A stretch of DNA of 64,000 bases, from positions 3,857,001 through 3,921,000 of the forward strand of contig CM056574.1 in assembly GCA_029721435.1 (NCBI GenBank). Reading direction: 5' to 3'. Below are positions 1 to 11,064 of the stretch, piece after piece. Position 1 is the first letter of the stretch, and each line of letters begins with the position of its first letter. The stretch is from Gymnothorax reevesii (lineage: Eukaryota; Chordata; Actinopteri; Anguilliformes; Muraenidae). The notes beneath the pieces were generated by a model. The model was not told where the DNA came from. It saw only the letters and a program-made list of their open reading frames with translations, and did no database searches. A program made the translations under genes and the position numbers.

Positions 1-312
1 AGAGTGATTTTGTCAGGTCTGATCCGCTTGGAGGCCTCTGAAGGAGAGATCGTAAATAATGAACATGTTTAATATTTGCGATTAGAAATCCTGTAGTGTG
101 TAAGGTGCTCCACACACCATAAGATCAGAAGAGAGATCTTGTGCGATCTGTCTTTTATCATCGAGTGTGTGGTCTCTAAATCTGTGAAGGTCTGAAGACT
201 CCTGTAATGTGTGCCAGCCTTAACTTTCAAATGGAATACAATAGTGCAGCACTTCTGATAGAAAATTTTACCCACATGCTTCACAATTGTAACATAAATA
301 TTACTTCCTGTT

Positions 313-835
313 TATATTATGAAAATTAACTGCTTGACATCATCTCATGCATAATGTAACTTATTATTATACCAAGCACTTATTTGCAGGTTTAAGTGAC
401 GCAGATTCATGTTTGAGTACTTCAGCAGAAAGTGAAAATTGCAGTTACCCAATACAATATATGGTTATATACCTGTATAACCATTATAATTCATCGTGTT
501 TAGTCTCTTTTTGACTGCTGGAACTGAAATCATGCTCCCATTGTGTTGCACTGACATAGTTTGTCAATATCCTTCTCTGGTATGATTGATCCAAATAGTT
601 ATACTATTGAGCCTTTCTGGTCTAGCAATTTGGTGAGCTGTTCCTGAATTCTTTAGTTTGGTTTAGGTTGACAAATGAGAGAGAAAATAAAAAAATGTAA
701 AAGAATAGATTGCTGGAATCATCCAAAATCTGTGGAGAAAGTATTTCTTTCATCTCGATTGTCCAGTTTAAAGTTAAAATCCCTTCCTCCATTTCCCCAC
801 AGGAGCTGCACTTCTGAACACATCAGATCAGCAGA
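313..835 (+). other. Intron and start of the zinc-finger exon (copy 1)
   Basis: No coding signal is visible before the zinc-finger exon. A pyrimidine-rich tract ending in CAG at 800-802 is a good splice acceptor. The exon would start at 803 with a short non-coding part and an in-frame TGA at 815-817, so translation should start at the ATG at 836. The same acceptor is conserved in copy 2. The upstream non-coding exon and promoter were not found and may lie outside the window. Confidence 0.6.
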
Positions 836-3800
836 ATGATGCAGGCAGGAGTCCGTCTGAGACAGGACACTGAGACGACCCTACCAGAGCTCCCAGCGCA
901 GCACAGGATCAGAGAGAAAGAAGAGGACCTACATGGACTGGAGTCTGTCCACATGGCAGAGTCAGAGACAAAATGCACTGCACCAGGACTAGACTCACTG
1001 GAGCCAGAGTGTGTTTCTGCAAACAGCAGGGTCAGTGATTTACATCACACACAAGCATCACTGATAAAAACAGAAGCTGATCTGAGCCCCAGCAACACTG
1101 GGGATCTAAAGACCGAGAGCCTAGACTTAACAGAACTGGTCTATGAAACCCATCTGCATCCTGACCAGATCAAACAGGAGACAGATTATGGAGACTATAT
1201 TAAGGTTGAACACGTTAATGTCTTGCAAGACGTTATATGTGTCGATATTAAATGTGATGAAGTGAAGTTTGAATCCAGTGAAGGTACAGTGAGTGATCTC
1301 ATGAATACTGAGCTTAATGTAGCCGGTATTGATGGAAAAGGCCAGAGAGAACCATGGCAGTGTGCAGGAGAGCCCAACACAAACAACAAAAAATCAGGGG
1401 AAAAACAGTCAGAATTAATCCAAGATGTGGGAATAGATATAATAGAAATAACCCAGCCTTGCTATCAGTATGAGAAGTGTTTTATGCATAAATCTCATTT
1501 AAATGACCTACTTAGAATACATGCAGATAAAGAGCCCTACAAATGTTTTCAACGTGAGAATAGTTTTGTTCATAAATCTCAATTAAATTCCCACCAGAGA
1601 ATTCATACAGGTGAAAAGCCCTACAAATGTGATCAGTGTGAGAAGAGGTTTTCATGGAAATCTGTTTTTAAATCCCACCAGAGAATTCATACTGGTGAAA
1701 AGCCCTACAAATGTGATCAGTGTGAGAGGAGGTTTTTTCATAAATCTACTTTAAATTCCCATCAGAGAATTCATACAGGTGAAAAGCCCTACAAATGTGA
1801 TCATTGTGAGAAGAGTTTTGTTCATAAATCTTCTTTAAATTCCCATCAGAGAATTCATACAGGTGAAAAGCCCTACAAATGTGATCATTGTGAGAAGAGT
1901 TTTGTTCATAAATCTTCTTTAAATTCCCATCAGAGAATTCATACAGGTGAAAAGCCCTACAAATGTGATCATTGTGAGAAGAGTTTTGTTCATAAATCTA
2001 CTTTAAATTCCCATCAGAGACTTCATACAGGTGAAAAGCCCTTCAAATGTGATCATTGTGAGAAGAGTTTTGTTTGTAAATCTAATTTAATTTCCCACCA
2101 GAAAATACTTATAGGTAAAAAGCCCCACAAATGTAATCAGTGTGAAAAGAGCTTTTCTCAGAAGAGCAATTTAAATTCCCACCAGACAATTCATACGGGT
2201 GAAAAGCCCTACAAATGTAATCAGTGTGAGAAGAGTTTTTCTCAGAAAAGCAATTTAAATACCCACCAGACAATTCATACGGGTGAAAAGCCCTACAAAT
2301 GTGATCAGTGTGAGAAGTGTTTTTCTCTGAAATCTATATTAAATTCCCATAAGAGAATTCATTCAGATGAAAAGCCTTACAAATGTGATCAGTGTGAGAA
2401 GAGTTTTTCTCTGAAATCTAAATTAAATTCCCATAAGAGTATTCATACAGGTGAAAAGCCTGACAAATGTGATCAGTGTGAGAAGAGTTTTTCTCTGAAA
2501 TCTAAATTAAATTCCCATAAGAGAATTCATGCAGGTGAAAAGCCCTACAAATGTGATCAGTGTGAGAAGAGCTTTTGTGTGAAATCTAAATTAAATTCCC
2601 ATAAGAGAATTCATACAGGTGAAAAGCCCTACAAATGTGATCAGTGTCAGAAGTGTTTTTCATGGAAATCTGTTCTTAAATCCCACCAGAGAATTCATAC
2701 TGGTGAAAAGCCCTACAAATGTGATCAGTGTCAGAAGCGTTTTTCATGGAAATCTGTTCTTAAATACCACCAGAGAATTCATACTGGTGAAAAGCCCTAC
2801 AAATGTGATCAGTGTGAAAAGAGCTTTTATCATAAAATCCATTTAAATTCCCACCAGAAATTTCATATGGATGAAAAGCCCTACACATGTGATCAGTATG
2901 AGAAGAGTTTTTCTCAGAAATATACATTAAATTCCTACCAGAGAATTCATTCAGGTGAAAAGCCCTACAAATGTGATAAGTGTGAGAAGAGTTTTTCTCT
3001 GAAATCTACATTAAATTCCCATAAGAGAACTCATACAGGTGAAAAGCCCTACAAATGTGATGAGTGTGAGAAGAGTTTTTCTCAGAAATCGACATTAAAT
3101 TCCCACCGAACTATTCATTCAGGTGAAAAGCCCTACAAATGTGATGAGTGTGAGAAGAGTTTTTCTAAGAGATCGACATTAAATTCCCACCAAACAATTC
3201 ATTCAGGTGAAAAGCCCTACAAATGTGATCAGTGTGAGAAGAGTTTTTCTCTGAAATCTAAATTAAATTCCCATAAGAGAATTCATACAGGTGAAAAGCC
3301 CTACAAATGTGATGAGTGTGAAAAGAGTTTTTCTCTGAAATCGACATTAAATTCCCACCAAACAATTCATTCAGGTGAAAAGCCCTACAAATGTGATCAG
3401 TGTGAGAAGAGTTTTTCTCTGAAATCTCCATTAAATTCCCATAAGAGAATTCATACAGGTGAAAAGCCCTACAAATGTGATCAGTGTGAGAAGAGTTTTT
3501 CTCTGAAATCTACATTAAATTCCCACCAGACAATTCATACAGGTGAAAAGCCCTACAAATGTGATCAGTGTGAGAAGAGTTTTTCTCTGAAATCTAAATT
3601 AAAATCCCATAAGAGAATTCATACAGGTGAAAAGCCCTACAAATGTGATGAGTGTGAGAAGAGTTTTTCTCTGAAATCTACATTAAATTCCCACCAGAGA
3701 ATTCATACAGGTGAAAAGCCCTACAAATGTGATCAGTGTGAGAAGAGTTTTTCTCTGAAATCTACATTAAATTCCCACCGGACAATTCATACAGGTGAAA

Positions 3801-4312
3801 AGCCCTACAAATGTGATCAGTGTGAGAAGAGTTTTTGTGTGAAATCTAAATTAAATTCCCATAAGAGAATTCATACAGGTGAAAAGCCCTACAAATGTGA
3901 CCAGTGTGAAAAGAGCTTTTCTCAGAAAATCCATTTAAATTCCCACCAGAAATTTCATATGGGCGAAAAGCCCTACAAATGTGAAAAGTGTGAAAAGAGC
4001 TTTTCTCAGAAAAGCCATTTAAATTCCCACCAGACAATTCATACGGGTGAAAAGCCCTACAAATGTAATCAGTGTGAGAGGAGTTTTTCTCATAAAAGCA
4101 ATTTAAATTCCCACCGAAAAATTCATACAGGCGAAAAGCCCTACAAATGTGATGAGTGTGAGAAGAGTTTTTCTCTGAAATCTACATTAAATACCCACCA
4201 GAGAATTCATACAGGTGAAAAGCCCTACAAATGTGATCAGTGTGAGAAGAGTTTTTCTCGGAGATCCTCATTAAATTCCCACCAGAGAATTCATGTATAT
4301 TCAGTGTATTGA
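836..4312 (+). CDS. Poly-C2H2 zinc-finger protein, about 34 fingers (copy 1)
   Basis: Predicted nuclear DNA-binding protein of 1158 residues. Residues 1 to about 205 form an acidic, Ser/Thr-rich leader with short IKTE/IKQE-type motifs (potential SUMO sites) and no KRAB, SCAN or BTB domain that I can see. The rest is 34 units of 28 residues with TGEKPYKC linkers. About 30 have all zinc ligands. Units 1, 2, 8 and 18 have each lost at least one Cys or His. Variation is concentrated at helix positions -1 and 3, while position 2 is almost always Ser and position 6 usually Ser. Fingers 19-28 largely alternate between two types, suggesting growth by two-finger steps. An upstream in-frame stop fixes the start at 836. 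The frame is fully open. The target and role are unknown; many such fish genes are lineage-specific and may repress transposons, but that is inference. Confidence 0.88.
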   Translation: MMQAGVRLRQDTETTLPELPAQHRIREKEEDLHGLESVHMAESETKCTAPGLDSLEPECVSANSRVSDLHHTQASLIKTEADLSPSNTGDLKTESLDLTELVYETHLHPDQIKQETDYGDYIKVEHVNVLQDVICVDIKCDEVKFESSEGTVSDLMNTELNVAGIDGKGQREPWQCAGEPNTNNKKSGEKQSELIQDVGIDIIEITQPCYQYEKCFMHKSHLNDLLRIHADKEPYKCFQRENSFVHKSQLNSHQRIHTGEKPYKCDQCEKRFSWKSVFKSHQRIHTGEKPYKCDQCERRFFHKSTLNSHQRIHTGEKPYKCDHCEKSFVHKSSLNSHQRIHTGEKPYKCDHCEKSFVHKSSLNSHQRIHTGEKPYKCDHCEKSFVHKSTLNSHQRLHTGEKPFKCDHCEKSFVCKSNLISHQKILIGKKPHKCNQCEKSFSQKSNLNSHQTIHTGEKPYKCNQCEKSFSQKSNLNTHQTIHTGEKPYKCDQCEKCFSLKSILNSHKRIHSDEKPYKCDQCEKSFSLKSKLNSHKSIHTGEKPDKCDQCEKSFSLKSKLNSHKRIHAGEKPYKCDQCEKSFCVKSKLNSHKRIHTGEKPYKCDQCQKCFSWKSVLKSHQRIHTGEKPYKCDQCQKRFSWKSVLKYHQRIHTGEKPYKCDQCEKSFYHKIHLNSHQKFHMDEKPYTCDQYEKSFSQKYTLNSYQRIHSGEKPYKCDKCEKSFSLKSTLNSHKRTHTGEKPYKCDECEKSFSQKSTLNSHRTIHSGEKPYKCDECEKSFSKRSTLNSHQTIHSGEKPYKCDQCEKSFSLKSKLNSHKRIHTGEKPYKCDECEKSFSLKSTLNSHQTIHSGEKPYKCDQCEKSFSLKSPLNSHKRIHTGEKPYKCDQCEKSFSLKSTLNSHQTIHTGEKPYKCDQCEKSFSLKSKLKSHKRIHTGEKPYKCDECEKSFSLKSTLNSHQRIHTGEKPYKCDQCEKSFSLKSTLNSHRTIHTGEKPYKCDQCEKSFCVKSKLNSHKRIHTGEKPYKCDQCEKSFSQKIHLNSHQKFHMGEKPYKCEKCEKSFSQKSHLNSHQTIHTGEKPYKCNQCERSFSHKSNLNSHRKIHTGEKPYKCDECEKSFSLKSTLNTHQRIHTGEKPYKCDQCEKSFSRRSSLNSHQRIHVYSVY

Positions 4313-4720
4313 GTGCAGAAAGTGTTTGTCTGAAAGTTGTAATTCAACTCTGTATCAAAGAGTTCATACTGGTGAAAAACTGTACAAATGTGCTGGGTCT
4401 GCCAAGTGTTTTTCTGAAAAATGTGAATTAAGCTTGCACCAAAAACTCATTCGGGTGTGTAGCCTTTCTAAAGTAGTCAATGCCAGAAGTACTTTTACGG
4501 TCAATATACTTTGTCTGCACCGAAGAATCTGTTTATGTGAAGAACCCTTCAGATGTACTTGGTGTGAGTGGTGCAGCCCAGCACCAGCTGATTTAAAGAG
4601 CCTCTGAAGAATTCATACAGTAGGGAAGCTCTATGAACATCTCAATTTTGGGAAGAGATTTTCACAAAAAAGATGCTTTAAATATTCACTGGATCAGGCA
4701 TACAGCTGGGTGGCCAACTT
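4313..4720 (+). pseudogene. Decayed zinc fingers after the stop codon (copy 1)
   Basis: After the TGA at 4310-4312, sequence in other frames still encodes recognisable C2H2 pieces: a finger starting near 4311 with CRKC, a HTGEK linker near 4365-4380, a second finger with C and H ligands near 4390-4440, and weaker pieces to about 4720. The ancestral array was therefore longer and was cut off by a frameshift. The same truncated end is present in copy 2, so the event predates the duplication. It now acts as 3' untranslated or downstream DNA. Confidence 0.7.
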
Positions 4721-4966
4721 TTGGTTCAACTGTTGCAATTCCAGTTACTGACGTCCCAATCCGGCGTTCCAATGAAGGTCAGAAAAGTTCAGTTTTGTTG
4801 TTAGTTTTGTAGTCAACAATCTACCACTAATGATGATGCAATGGCAGTGCTCATGTAGGACGTCCAATGATAATTCAGCGTACCCCCGACTCCTGTATTA
4901 CTGCAGTGCCCTCCACTGATACTGACTCCCTCTGTTATGAATCAGTGCCTTTGTTCATCTTCTTTG
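4721..4966 (+). other. Downstream flank of zinc-finger copy 1
   Basis: Non-coding sequence that matches the copy-2 flank at about 50000-50272. It ends at the TA dinucleotide used by the Tc1 insertion. No further feature is seen. Confidence 0.5.
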
Positions 4967-4968
4967 TA

Positions 4969-6557
4969 CAAAACCAAAAACCAGTGAAGTTGGCACGTTA
5001 TGTAAATCGTAGATGAAAACAGAATACAATGATTTGCAAATCCTTTTCAACTTATATTCAATTGAATACACTGCAAAGACAAGATGTTTAATGTTCAAAC
5101 TGAGAATTTTTTATTTTTTTGCAAATAATCATTAACTTAGAATTTAAAGGCAGCAACACATTGCAAAAAAGTTGGCACCGGGGCCTTTTTACCACTGTGT
5201 TACATCGCCTTTCCTTTTAACGACACTAAGTAAACGTTCGGGAACTGAGGAGACCAATTTTCGAAGCTTTTCAGGTGGAACTCTTTCCCATTCTTGCTTG
5301 ATGTACAGCTTAAGTTGTTCAACAGTCCGGGATCTCCGTTGTCGTATTTTACGCTTCATAATGCGCCACACATTTTCAATGGCGGACAGGTCTGGAATAC
5401 AGGCAGGCCAGTCTAGTACCCGCACTCTTTTATTACGGAGCCATGCTGTTGTAACACGTGCAGAATGTGGCTTGACATTGTCTTGCCGAAATAAGCAGGG
5501 GCGTCCATGAAAAAGACGTTGCTTGGATGGCAACATATGTTGCTCCAAAACCTGTATGTACCTTTGAGCATTAATGGTGCCTTCACATATGTGTAAGTGG
5601 CCCATGCCTTGGGCACTAATGCACCCCCATACCATCACAGATGCTGGCTTTTGAACTTTGCGCCTATAACAGGTTCTTTTCCTCTTTGGTCCGGAGGACA
5701 CGACGTCCACAGTTTCCAAAAACAATTTGAAATGTGGACTCGTCAGACCACAGAACACTTTTCCACTTTACATCAGTCCATCTTAGATGAGCCTGGGCCC
5801 AGCGAAGCCGGCGGCGTTTCTGGGTGCTGTTGATAAATGGCTTTCGCTTTGCATTGTAGAGTTTTAACTTGCACTTGCAGATGTAGCGAGGAACTGTAGT
5901 TACTGACAGTGGTTTTCTGAAGTGTTCCTGAGCCCATTTGGTGATGTCCTTTACACACTGTTGTCGGTTTTTGATGCAGTACTGCCTGACGGATCGAAGG
6001 TCACGGGCATTTAATGTTGGTTTTCGGCCTTGTCGCTTTCGTGCAGTGATTTCTCCAGATTCTCTGAACCTTTTGACGATATTACGGACCGTAGATGATG
6101 AAATCCCTAAATTTCTTGCAATAGCTCGTTGAGGAATGTTGTTTTTAAACTGTTCGACAATCAGCTCACGCATTTGTTAAGTGGTGACCCTCGCCCCATC
6201 CTTGTTTGTGAATGACTGAGCATTTCAGGGAGGCTGCTTTTATTCCCAATCATGGCACCCACCTGTTCCCAATTAGCCCGTTCACCTGTGGGATGTTCCA
6301 AATAAGTGTTTGAGCATTCCTCAACTCTCTGTCTTTTTTGCCGCTTGTGCCAGCTTTTTTGAAGCATGTTGCAGGCTTCAAATTCCAAATGAGCTAATAT
6401 TTGCAAAAAATTACCAAGTATACCTGTTCGAACATTAAGTAACTTGTCTTTGCAGTGTATTCAATTGAATATAGGTTGAAAAGAATTTGCAAATCATTGT
6501 ATTCTGTTTTTATTTACGATTTACACAATGTGCCAACTTCACTGGTTTGGGGTTTTG
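4969..6557 (-). mobile_element. Tc1-like DNA transposon A
   Basis: A 1589-bp element flanked by TA on both sides (4967-4968 and 6558-6559). Both ends begin, reading inward, with CAAAACC followed closely by CCAGTGAAGTTGGCAC, and similarity between the inverted ends continues for more than 100 bp. The orthologous place in copy 2 (about 50268-50285) has a single TA and no element, so the insertion came after the duplication or was specific to this copy. The same family recurs as element B at 21403-22998. Confidence 0.93.
5189..6200 (-). pseudogene. Tc1-like transposase (DDE), frameshifted
   Basis: Cut-and-paste transposase of the Tc1/mariner superfamily, normally about 340 residues. Read on the minus strand it has an N-terminal paired-type helix-turn-helix region (after 6173), then catalytic motifs WSDES, QDN and a Glu in IENVW, giving the DD34E-type triad. 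Compared with copy B, about 4 bases are missing just after the start near 6180. The reading also changes frame between the DES block and the rest near 5665-5758, so no full product can be made. The C-terminus ends in DVTQW like copy B. Confidence 0.9.
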
Positions 6558-6679
6558 TATTCAAAATTTCTACAGAAAAATAAGTGAAATAAAAAATGAT
6601 TGAAGGAAAAGAATGATCATGAAAGAAGTATTTTCTCAAAAATGTGTGCCACAGGTATTGGAATCTATTCATACTTATT

Positions 6680-7322
6680 GGCCCTCATTTATCAAACTTG
6701 CGTACACCAAAAAAAATGGGTGTACGCCAAATCTCCCGCGAGAATCGGCATTTATCAATCTGAACCTGAGTGAACGGTCCACAAAAATCTCACGCCAGCT
6801 CTGACCAGGTGTATGCAAATCTGAAAATGGGGAACAACATGCAGGAACGAGTGCAGCTGTCGAAATGAGTAATAAACACTATGCAGTGATGCGGACGTCA
6901 TGCTGTTGTTTTTATTTGTAAAATAAATAAATAGACAAAATGAATGAATAAATAAATGAATAAAAGCAGGTTGTTTCCAAATATAAGTGTACTTAATTTC
7001 TCTACACAGGTCATTATTTATTTAATAAATCAATAAATTGCACCTGTGTTGAGAAATTAGCTACTCATATTTGGAAACAACCTGCTTGTCAGGCCAGAAG
7101 GCTGACAATTACAATCAGTTTGATTTTGGCAGATATGCAGTGTATGTCAGATATACTGAACAACAAAAGAAACAATAGTTAGCCTAATTAAAGGCAGACT
7201 AGCTGAAGTTTGCGCGTAATTATTTTAGAAAATCAAATTTATTACTAGCGCGTGCACATTTACACTCGTTTCATCTAACTTTTATTTTGCGGTCCCTTTG
7301 AGTGAGTAACCATAAGAGTACA
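6680..7322 (+). mobile_element. PIF/Harbinger-type element, left part (copy 1)
   Basis: Starts with GGCCCTCATTTATCAAAC, which looks like the terminal repeat of teleost Harbinger elements. It continues through AT-rich sequence shared with copy 2 to the TTAA site at 7323. The element resumes after the piggyBac-like insertion at 9856. The right terminus was not identified. Family assignment rests on the terminal motif and the transposase start at 9940. Confidence 0.55.
6964..7089. repeat. Imperfect inverted repeat (hairpin)
   Basis: Arms of about 50 bp beginning AAGCAGGTTGTTTCCAAATA and ending with its reverse complement face each other across an AT-rich centre of (ATTT)-like repeats. The same structure is in copy 2 at 50683-50825, so it is older than the duplication. 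Confidence 0.75.
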
Positions 7323-7326
7323 TGAA

Positions 7327-9851
7327 CCCCTTTCTGCAGATGTAGACGCCTGCGTCTACAGACCTGCAAATTTAAGCACGCTGTTACTGAACTCGATCAC
7401 TAGATGGCACCCCCGGATCAGTTATTGAATGGTCACAAGCAAGCAGACCTCGAACGCGGTTCTGAATATGTTCACTCCACTCCCTGGTTTTCAAGAGCTG
7501 CATGAATTAAACTCCTCAGCTAAGCCTGATGTGCAAACTGGTCAGTATCCTTGCCCATAGTATCGATCCAGCAGTTTAAAAAAAATGATATCTTGACACA
7601 GAAAAAAATCGTTATCCTCTGTAGCAACCAGTTAAGCCACAGTGAGCCAACAGTATTCCAATTAATGGTTCAGAAAAATCAGTTTTCTGAGGCAAAAAAT
7701 TCGACATGGTATTGATTCTCTCACATTCTACTGTCAATTACAGTCATCACATGCAAAAAATTTGTAGTTCCCTACCATGGATTTACATGTAGATTCCTTC
7801 ATTGACAAATTCAGCGCTTCCTTATATCCTCCCGAGTACTGGCGTTGATAGCCCATCACTCAAATATATGCTCAGGCTCTTCTTCGTAACTGCACAATTA
7901 CACTTCATGCCCTTGTGAAACCCCCCCCATGACAATGTATTGATTGGATTGTTTCTTATCCTATTCCCGAGTGTTTCAACATTTTAGAGAAAGTGAAACA
8001 CATCGATTGGACAAACACAGAGCATACAAACCTATGCGTATCAACAGGCTCGGTTGTATCCTGTCTACCCTGTGCACATTTCGCGGCAGAAATAGACGCG
8101 ATTTATAGAAAAAAAAGGCTCGCAAAACTAGCCTTGAAGTGTTCAGTTGCATCTACAGGATTTAAATGAGATAAGGATGTGTTCAATTGGAATTATTTAG
8201 AATGAAACGGGACCGGAGGGTTCCTGCTACTGGTTACATCTGTCTCTGGAGGAGGGATTCATGAAAATGTAAGGCTGCTACTTTTGTTTTTTTTTTTTTT
8301 TTGTTTTGGAATGTATACCGTACTCAACAAAGTGGAATGTCTTGCTTTTTTCACTGTTTAAAACGCGAACTGCCCGTGCATTTTGGTAGACCCCCTGGTA
8401 CGTTCATTGCACGGCTCTGTTGAATCCAGGGAGGCAATAAATTGTTTTATATTCCCTGAAAGTGGAGTGTCTGTTCTGTTAAAATAAGGTATATTTCAGA
8501 ATTCTGATATTATTGAGTTATTGAGTAGTACTTGTTCCTTATAAGTGCTGAAATGAGTTTGTGAGCTTAGAAGAGGGGACTGGTAGCTTCCATTGCAGGG
8601 TGAATGTCCTGACTGCTTAATAAGCTGTTCATTTAATGCGTGTTTGTGCTGGCTTGGGGGACTTGGAAGAAAAATGGACAAAACTCTAAACTTAATTATG
8701 GAGAAAAGGCATGTTTTGTGTTTGGAGAGGTTACTGGTGACCTCTGATGTTCAACTGCACTGATATTGATACATTCATCCTAAACTCAACCAGAAAATAA
8801 TTTGCTCATATTAAATTTCATGCCTTAAAACTTTGTGTTAAATACATGCTTTTTTAATGATTTGACGGTACTTCATTTTGAGACTTTGGGGAGACACTTG
8901 GATAGCTGTATAATTTGGCTAATAGCATGTAGGTAATCTAGAATGTAATGTTGAAGGGGGCCGCCAAGCTGTCACGGAATTACAGTCCCATTACATTTTG
9001 GGATGTAACTCTACAACTAAATAAGATAAAATCAAGTATGATGTGTCATATTGAAGGTATTGTTCTTTAATATTATTAAGTGAAAATATATTTTTTGAGA
9101 AATTTTCATCGAAGAAACAAGCAAAAACTACTGTCACGGCATTACACAAAATGTTCTGTTTAACTATCCAGAAAGTGATGTTCCTATCATAGTTAAGTTT
9201 TGAAACTTCAATATGTTCATATTTAAGGTGTTTTTTGTAAGTACTGTAAGTTATAGAAACAAATATTGACTTTAACCCTGCTTTATGGGCAAGAAATTTC
9301 AAAATGTCAATGTCACGGAATTACAAGAGGCAAATTGTCACGGAATGACAACAATAATATTATTTAATTTCAATGCATTTATTGCAGTACATTATACATA
9401 TATACATCATTATTTACGTTTTCACAGTTTAGCAATATATTACAATGAGTTTTCCACTTATAATGACTAATCATAATACATACTTCAATTTTTTTTAATC
9501 TGCATGTCAACATTGGCTTGGCGGCCCCCTGAAGATGAATTGTACTTGTGGTCAAGGAGTTTATGATCCCAGAAATGTAAAGTTTTAAGCCCCAGCAGTT
9601 TTTCAATCCACAGAATTATTTTTTTTTGCAGTTTCAATGGTGAATTCTCATGAAGATTTTTTTATGTTTGCAGCTCATTTTTTCTACCAAGATCATGAAA
9701 ATAAACTGAAATACAATGTAATTCTAAATTCTGTAAGTGTCTTTTCTGAGTTGAGCCACATTTTTCCTCTTTATGAAGTTTAAATCTTCAATAATAAAGC
9801 ATTAAATTGGGTAACCCATAAATGGCCAAATTTGGCATCTGCACAAAGGGG
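7327..9851. mobile_element. PiggyBac-like non-autonomous transposon
   Basis: A 2525-bp insertion absent from copy 2, which reads ACATTAACTAGC at about 51092. In copy 1 the right junction keeps TTAA (9852-9855) and the left one is TGAA (7323-7326), one change from TTAA. The ends are inverted repeats: CCCCTTTCTGCAGATG at 7327-7342 and a 15 of 16 match in reverse at 9836-9851. TTAA duplication and CCCT/CCCC-type ends fit piggyBac; Kolobok also uses TTAA and cannot be excluded. No transposase frame is visible inside, so it needed a helper or has decayed. Confidence 0.8.
8956..9529. mobile_element. Nested MITE with perfect 14-bp inverted ends
   Basis: A 574-bp element inside the piggyBac-like element. 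Ends are GGGGGCCGCCAAGC at 8956-8969 and its exact reverse complement at 9516-9529. The flanks are TGAA on both sides (8952-8955 and 9530-9533), a 4-bp target duplication. Inside are four copies of a motif close to TGTCACGGAATTACA at about 8970, 9132, 9312 and 9339, possibly transposase binding sites. No coding capacity. The superfamily was not identified. Confidence 0.82.
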
Positions 9852-9855
9852 TTAA

Positions 9856-10283
9856 CTAACTAACTAGCTAGTTGGCGTTTCTTTTGTTGCTGAGTATATA
9901 GATGCCTACGGACACTTCGACCGTGATCACATTTTGACAATGGCAGATCTTCCATTGTTAGAGGAATAAGCTTCCTTCCGAAGTGAGAGGAACTTTCGGC
10001 ACAGAGATCCCATCCGGGAAAGTGACGAGTGGCTGCTTGTTTTGTGTGGCACCCAATAAAATGTCATGGAGTAACACTGATAAAAGTATAACGAAGAGTG
10101 ATCTCTGCAGACTGTATTTTACCAGTTACCCTCATGCAGCTCCGATCGAGGCGGGGGGGCCTCATCCATGTCCCCACCGGCTCATATTCCCACGATGGAC
10201 GGGGAGCCTATCAGTGCTGTGACAGCTGGAGGTTCGAGTCTGGTTGGCCTCCACCGGTCCATGCGCTGTTGCAACCCGTTTTT
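9856..10283 (+). pseudogene. Harbinger transposase start, remnant (copy 1)
   Basis: An ATG at 9940 opens a frame MADLPLLEE, followed at once by a TAA stop (9967-9969). Beyond the stop the same frame continues with residues resembling the N-terminal part of fish Harbinger transposases (ASFRSERNFRHRDPIRE), then loses similarity, so the DDE core is deleted. Copy 2 has the same stop and the same truncation at 51170, so the element was already dead before the duplication. The similarity to known Harbinger proteins is from memory. Confidence 0.5.
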
Positions 10284-11064
10284 TGGAGGCGATCTTAAAA
10301 TCGGACCCTTGTTTAACCTACATGTAAAGCATTTGGATCGTCAATTATGTAGGCAATATAACATGAATTATCGTAGATCTATAAATTGAATTTATTAAGG
10401 CTGATGTTACTCGCACTTTTACATGTGGCCAATGCTACATTTTTTTCTTGACCACACTTGTAAGTGCGCAAGTTGATGACCATTCCAGTGCCGCTTAGAA
10501 AGTTCCACTTAAAATAAGTTTGGCCAAGAAAACATTTTTAGCTTTGGACAGACTTAAAATAAGTGTGGGCAAAGGAGAAATGTGCGTCTTGGCCACAATA
10601 ATAAGTGTGTCGAACAAGACGTCATTTGGTTCATTTATTATTATATATTTTTTTTATTTCAGCATGATTGAAAATCATTTCATGACAATTTCAACACACA
10701 ACATGTATCATGACCAAAAGGGTCGCGGGAGAAGCGAAATCGATTATCAGAGTCCCGCCCCCAGCTTCCAGAAAAAACGGTTTGGTTATGATTAAAATAT
10801 CATTAAGGATTATAAATCACAGCAGAATTAATGTCCATGTACGCTACGTTTTAACTTCAGAAAGTAAGATCATGAAGTTTATGAATATCATAAGAATTAT
10901 AATTGCAAATTAAGTGAGTGTTCATATAACTTAGATTCAAGTGCCACTCTTGATCCAAAGCGACATTATCCCGAAACCCCATTCTTGATCATTTGATTTG
11001 TTCCAGCTGATTTGGAGTAGATGAGAGGAAGCAATGATACCGGATCTATGCTTGGATCTCTTGA
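10284..11064. other. No gene recognised
   Basis: AT-rich sequence outside the duplication. Short open frames here have no domain that I recognise and look like chance. A few repeats of AAATAAGTGTGGCCAAG-like sequence near 10500-10590 hint at an old transposon. Confidence 0.4.

Larger units (their letters stand above)
1..10283 (+). repeat. Segmental duplication, copy 1 (zinc-finger locus)
   Basis: By eye this stretch aligns in the same orientation with about 37068-51512: the leader (1-590), the zinc-finger exon, the decayed fingers after it, and the Harbinger remnant down to about 10283, where the copies diverge. Without later insertions the shared core is about 6 kb. Copy 1 carries a Tc1 element and a piggyBac-like element that copy 2 lacks. 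The left edge may lie outside the window. Boundaries are approximate because no alignment program was run. Confidence 0.88.

Noticed and set aside
836..1450. KRAB, SCAN or BTB domain in the zinc-finger leader
   Set aside because: None of the expected conserved motifs is present. The region is acidic and low in order-promoting residues.
2619..4037. Extra open frames inside the zinc-finger array, both strands
   Set aside because: The 84-bp periodicity keeps alternative frames open. They mirror the repeat and lack independent features.
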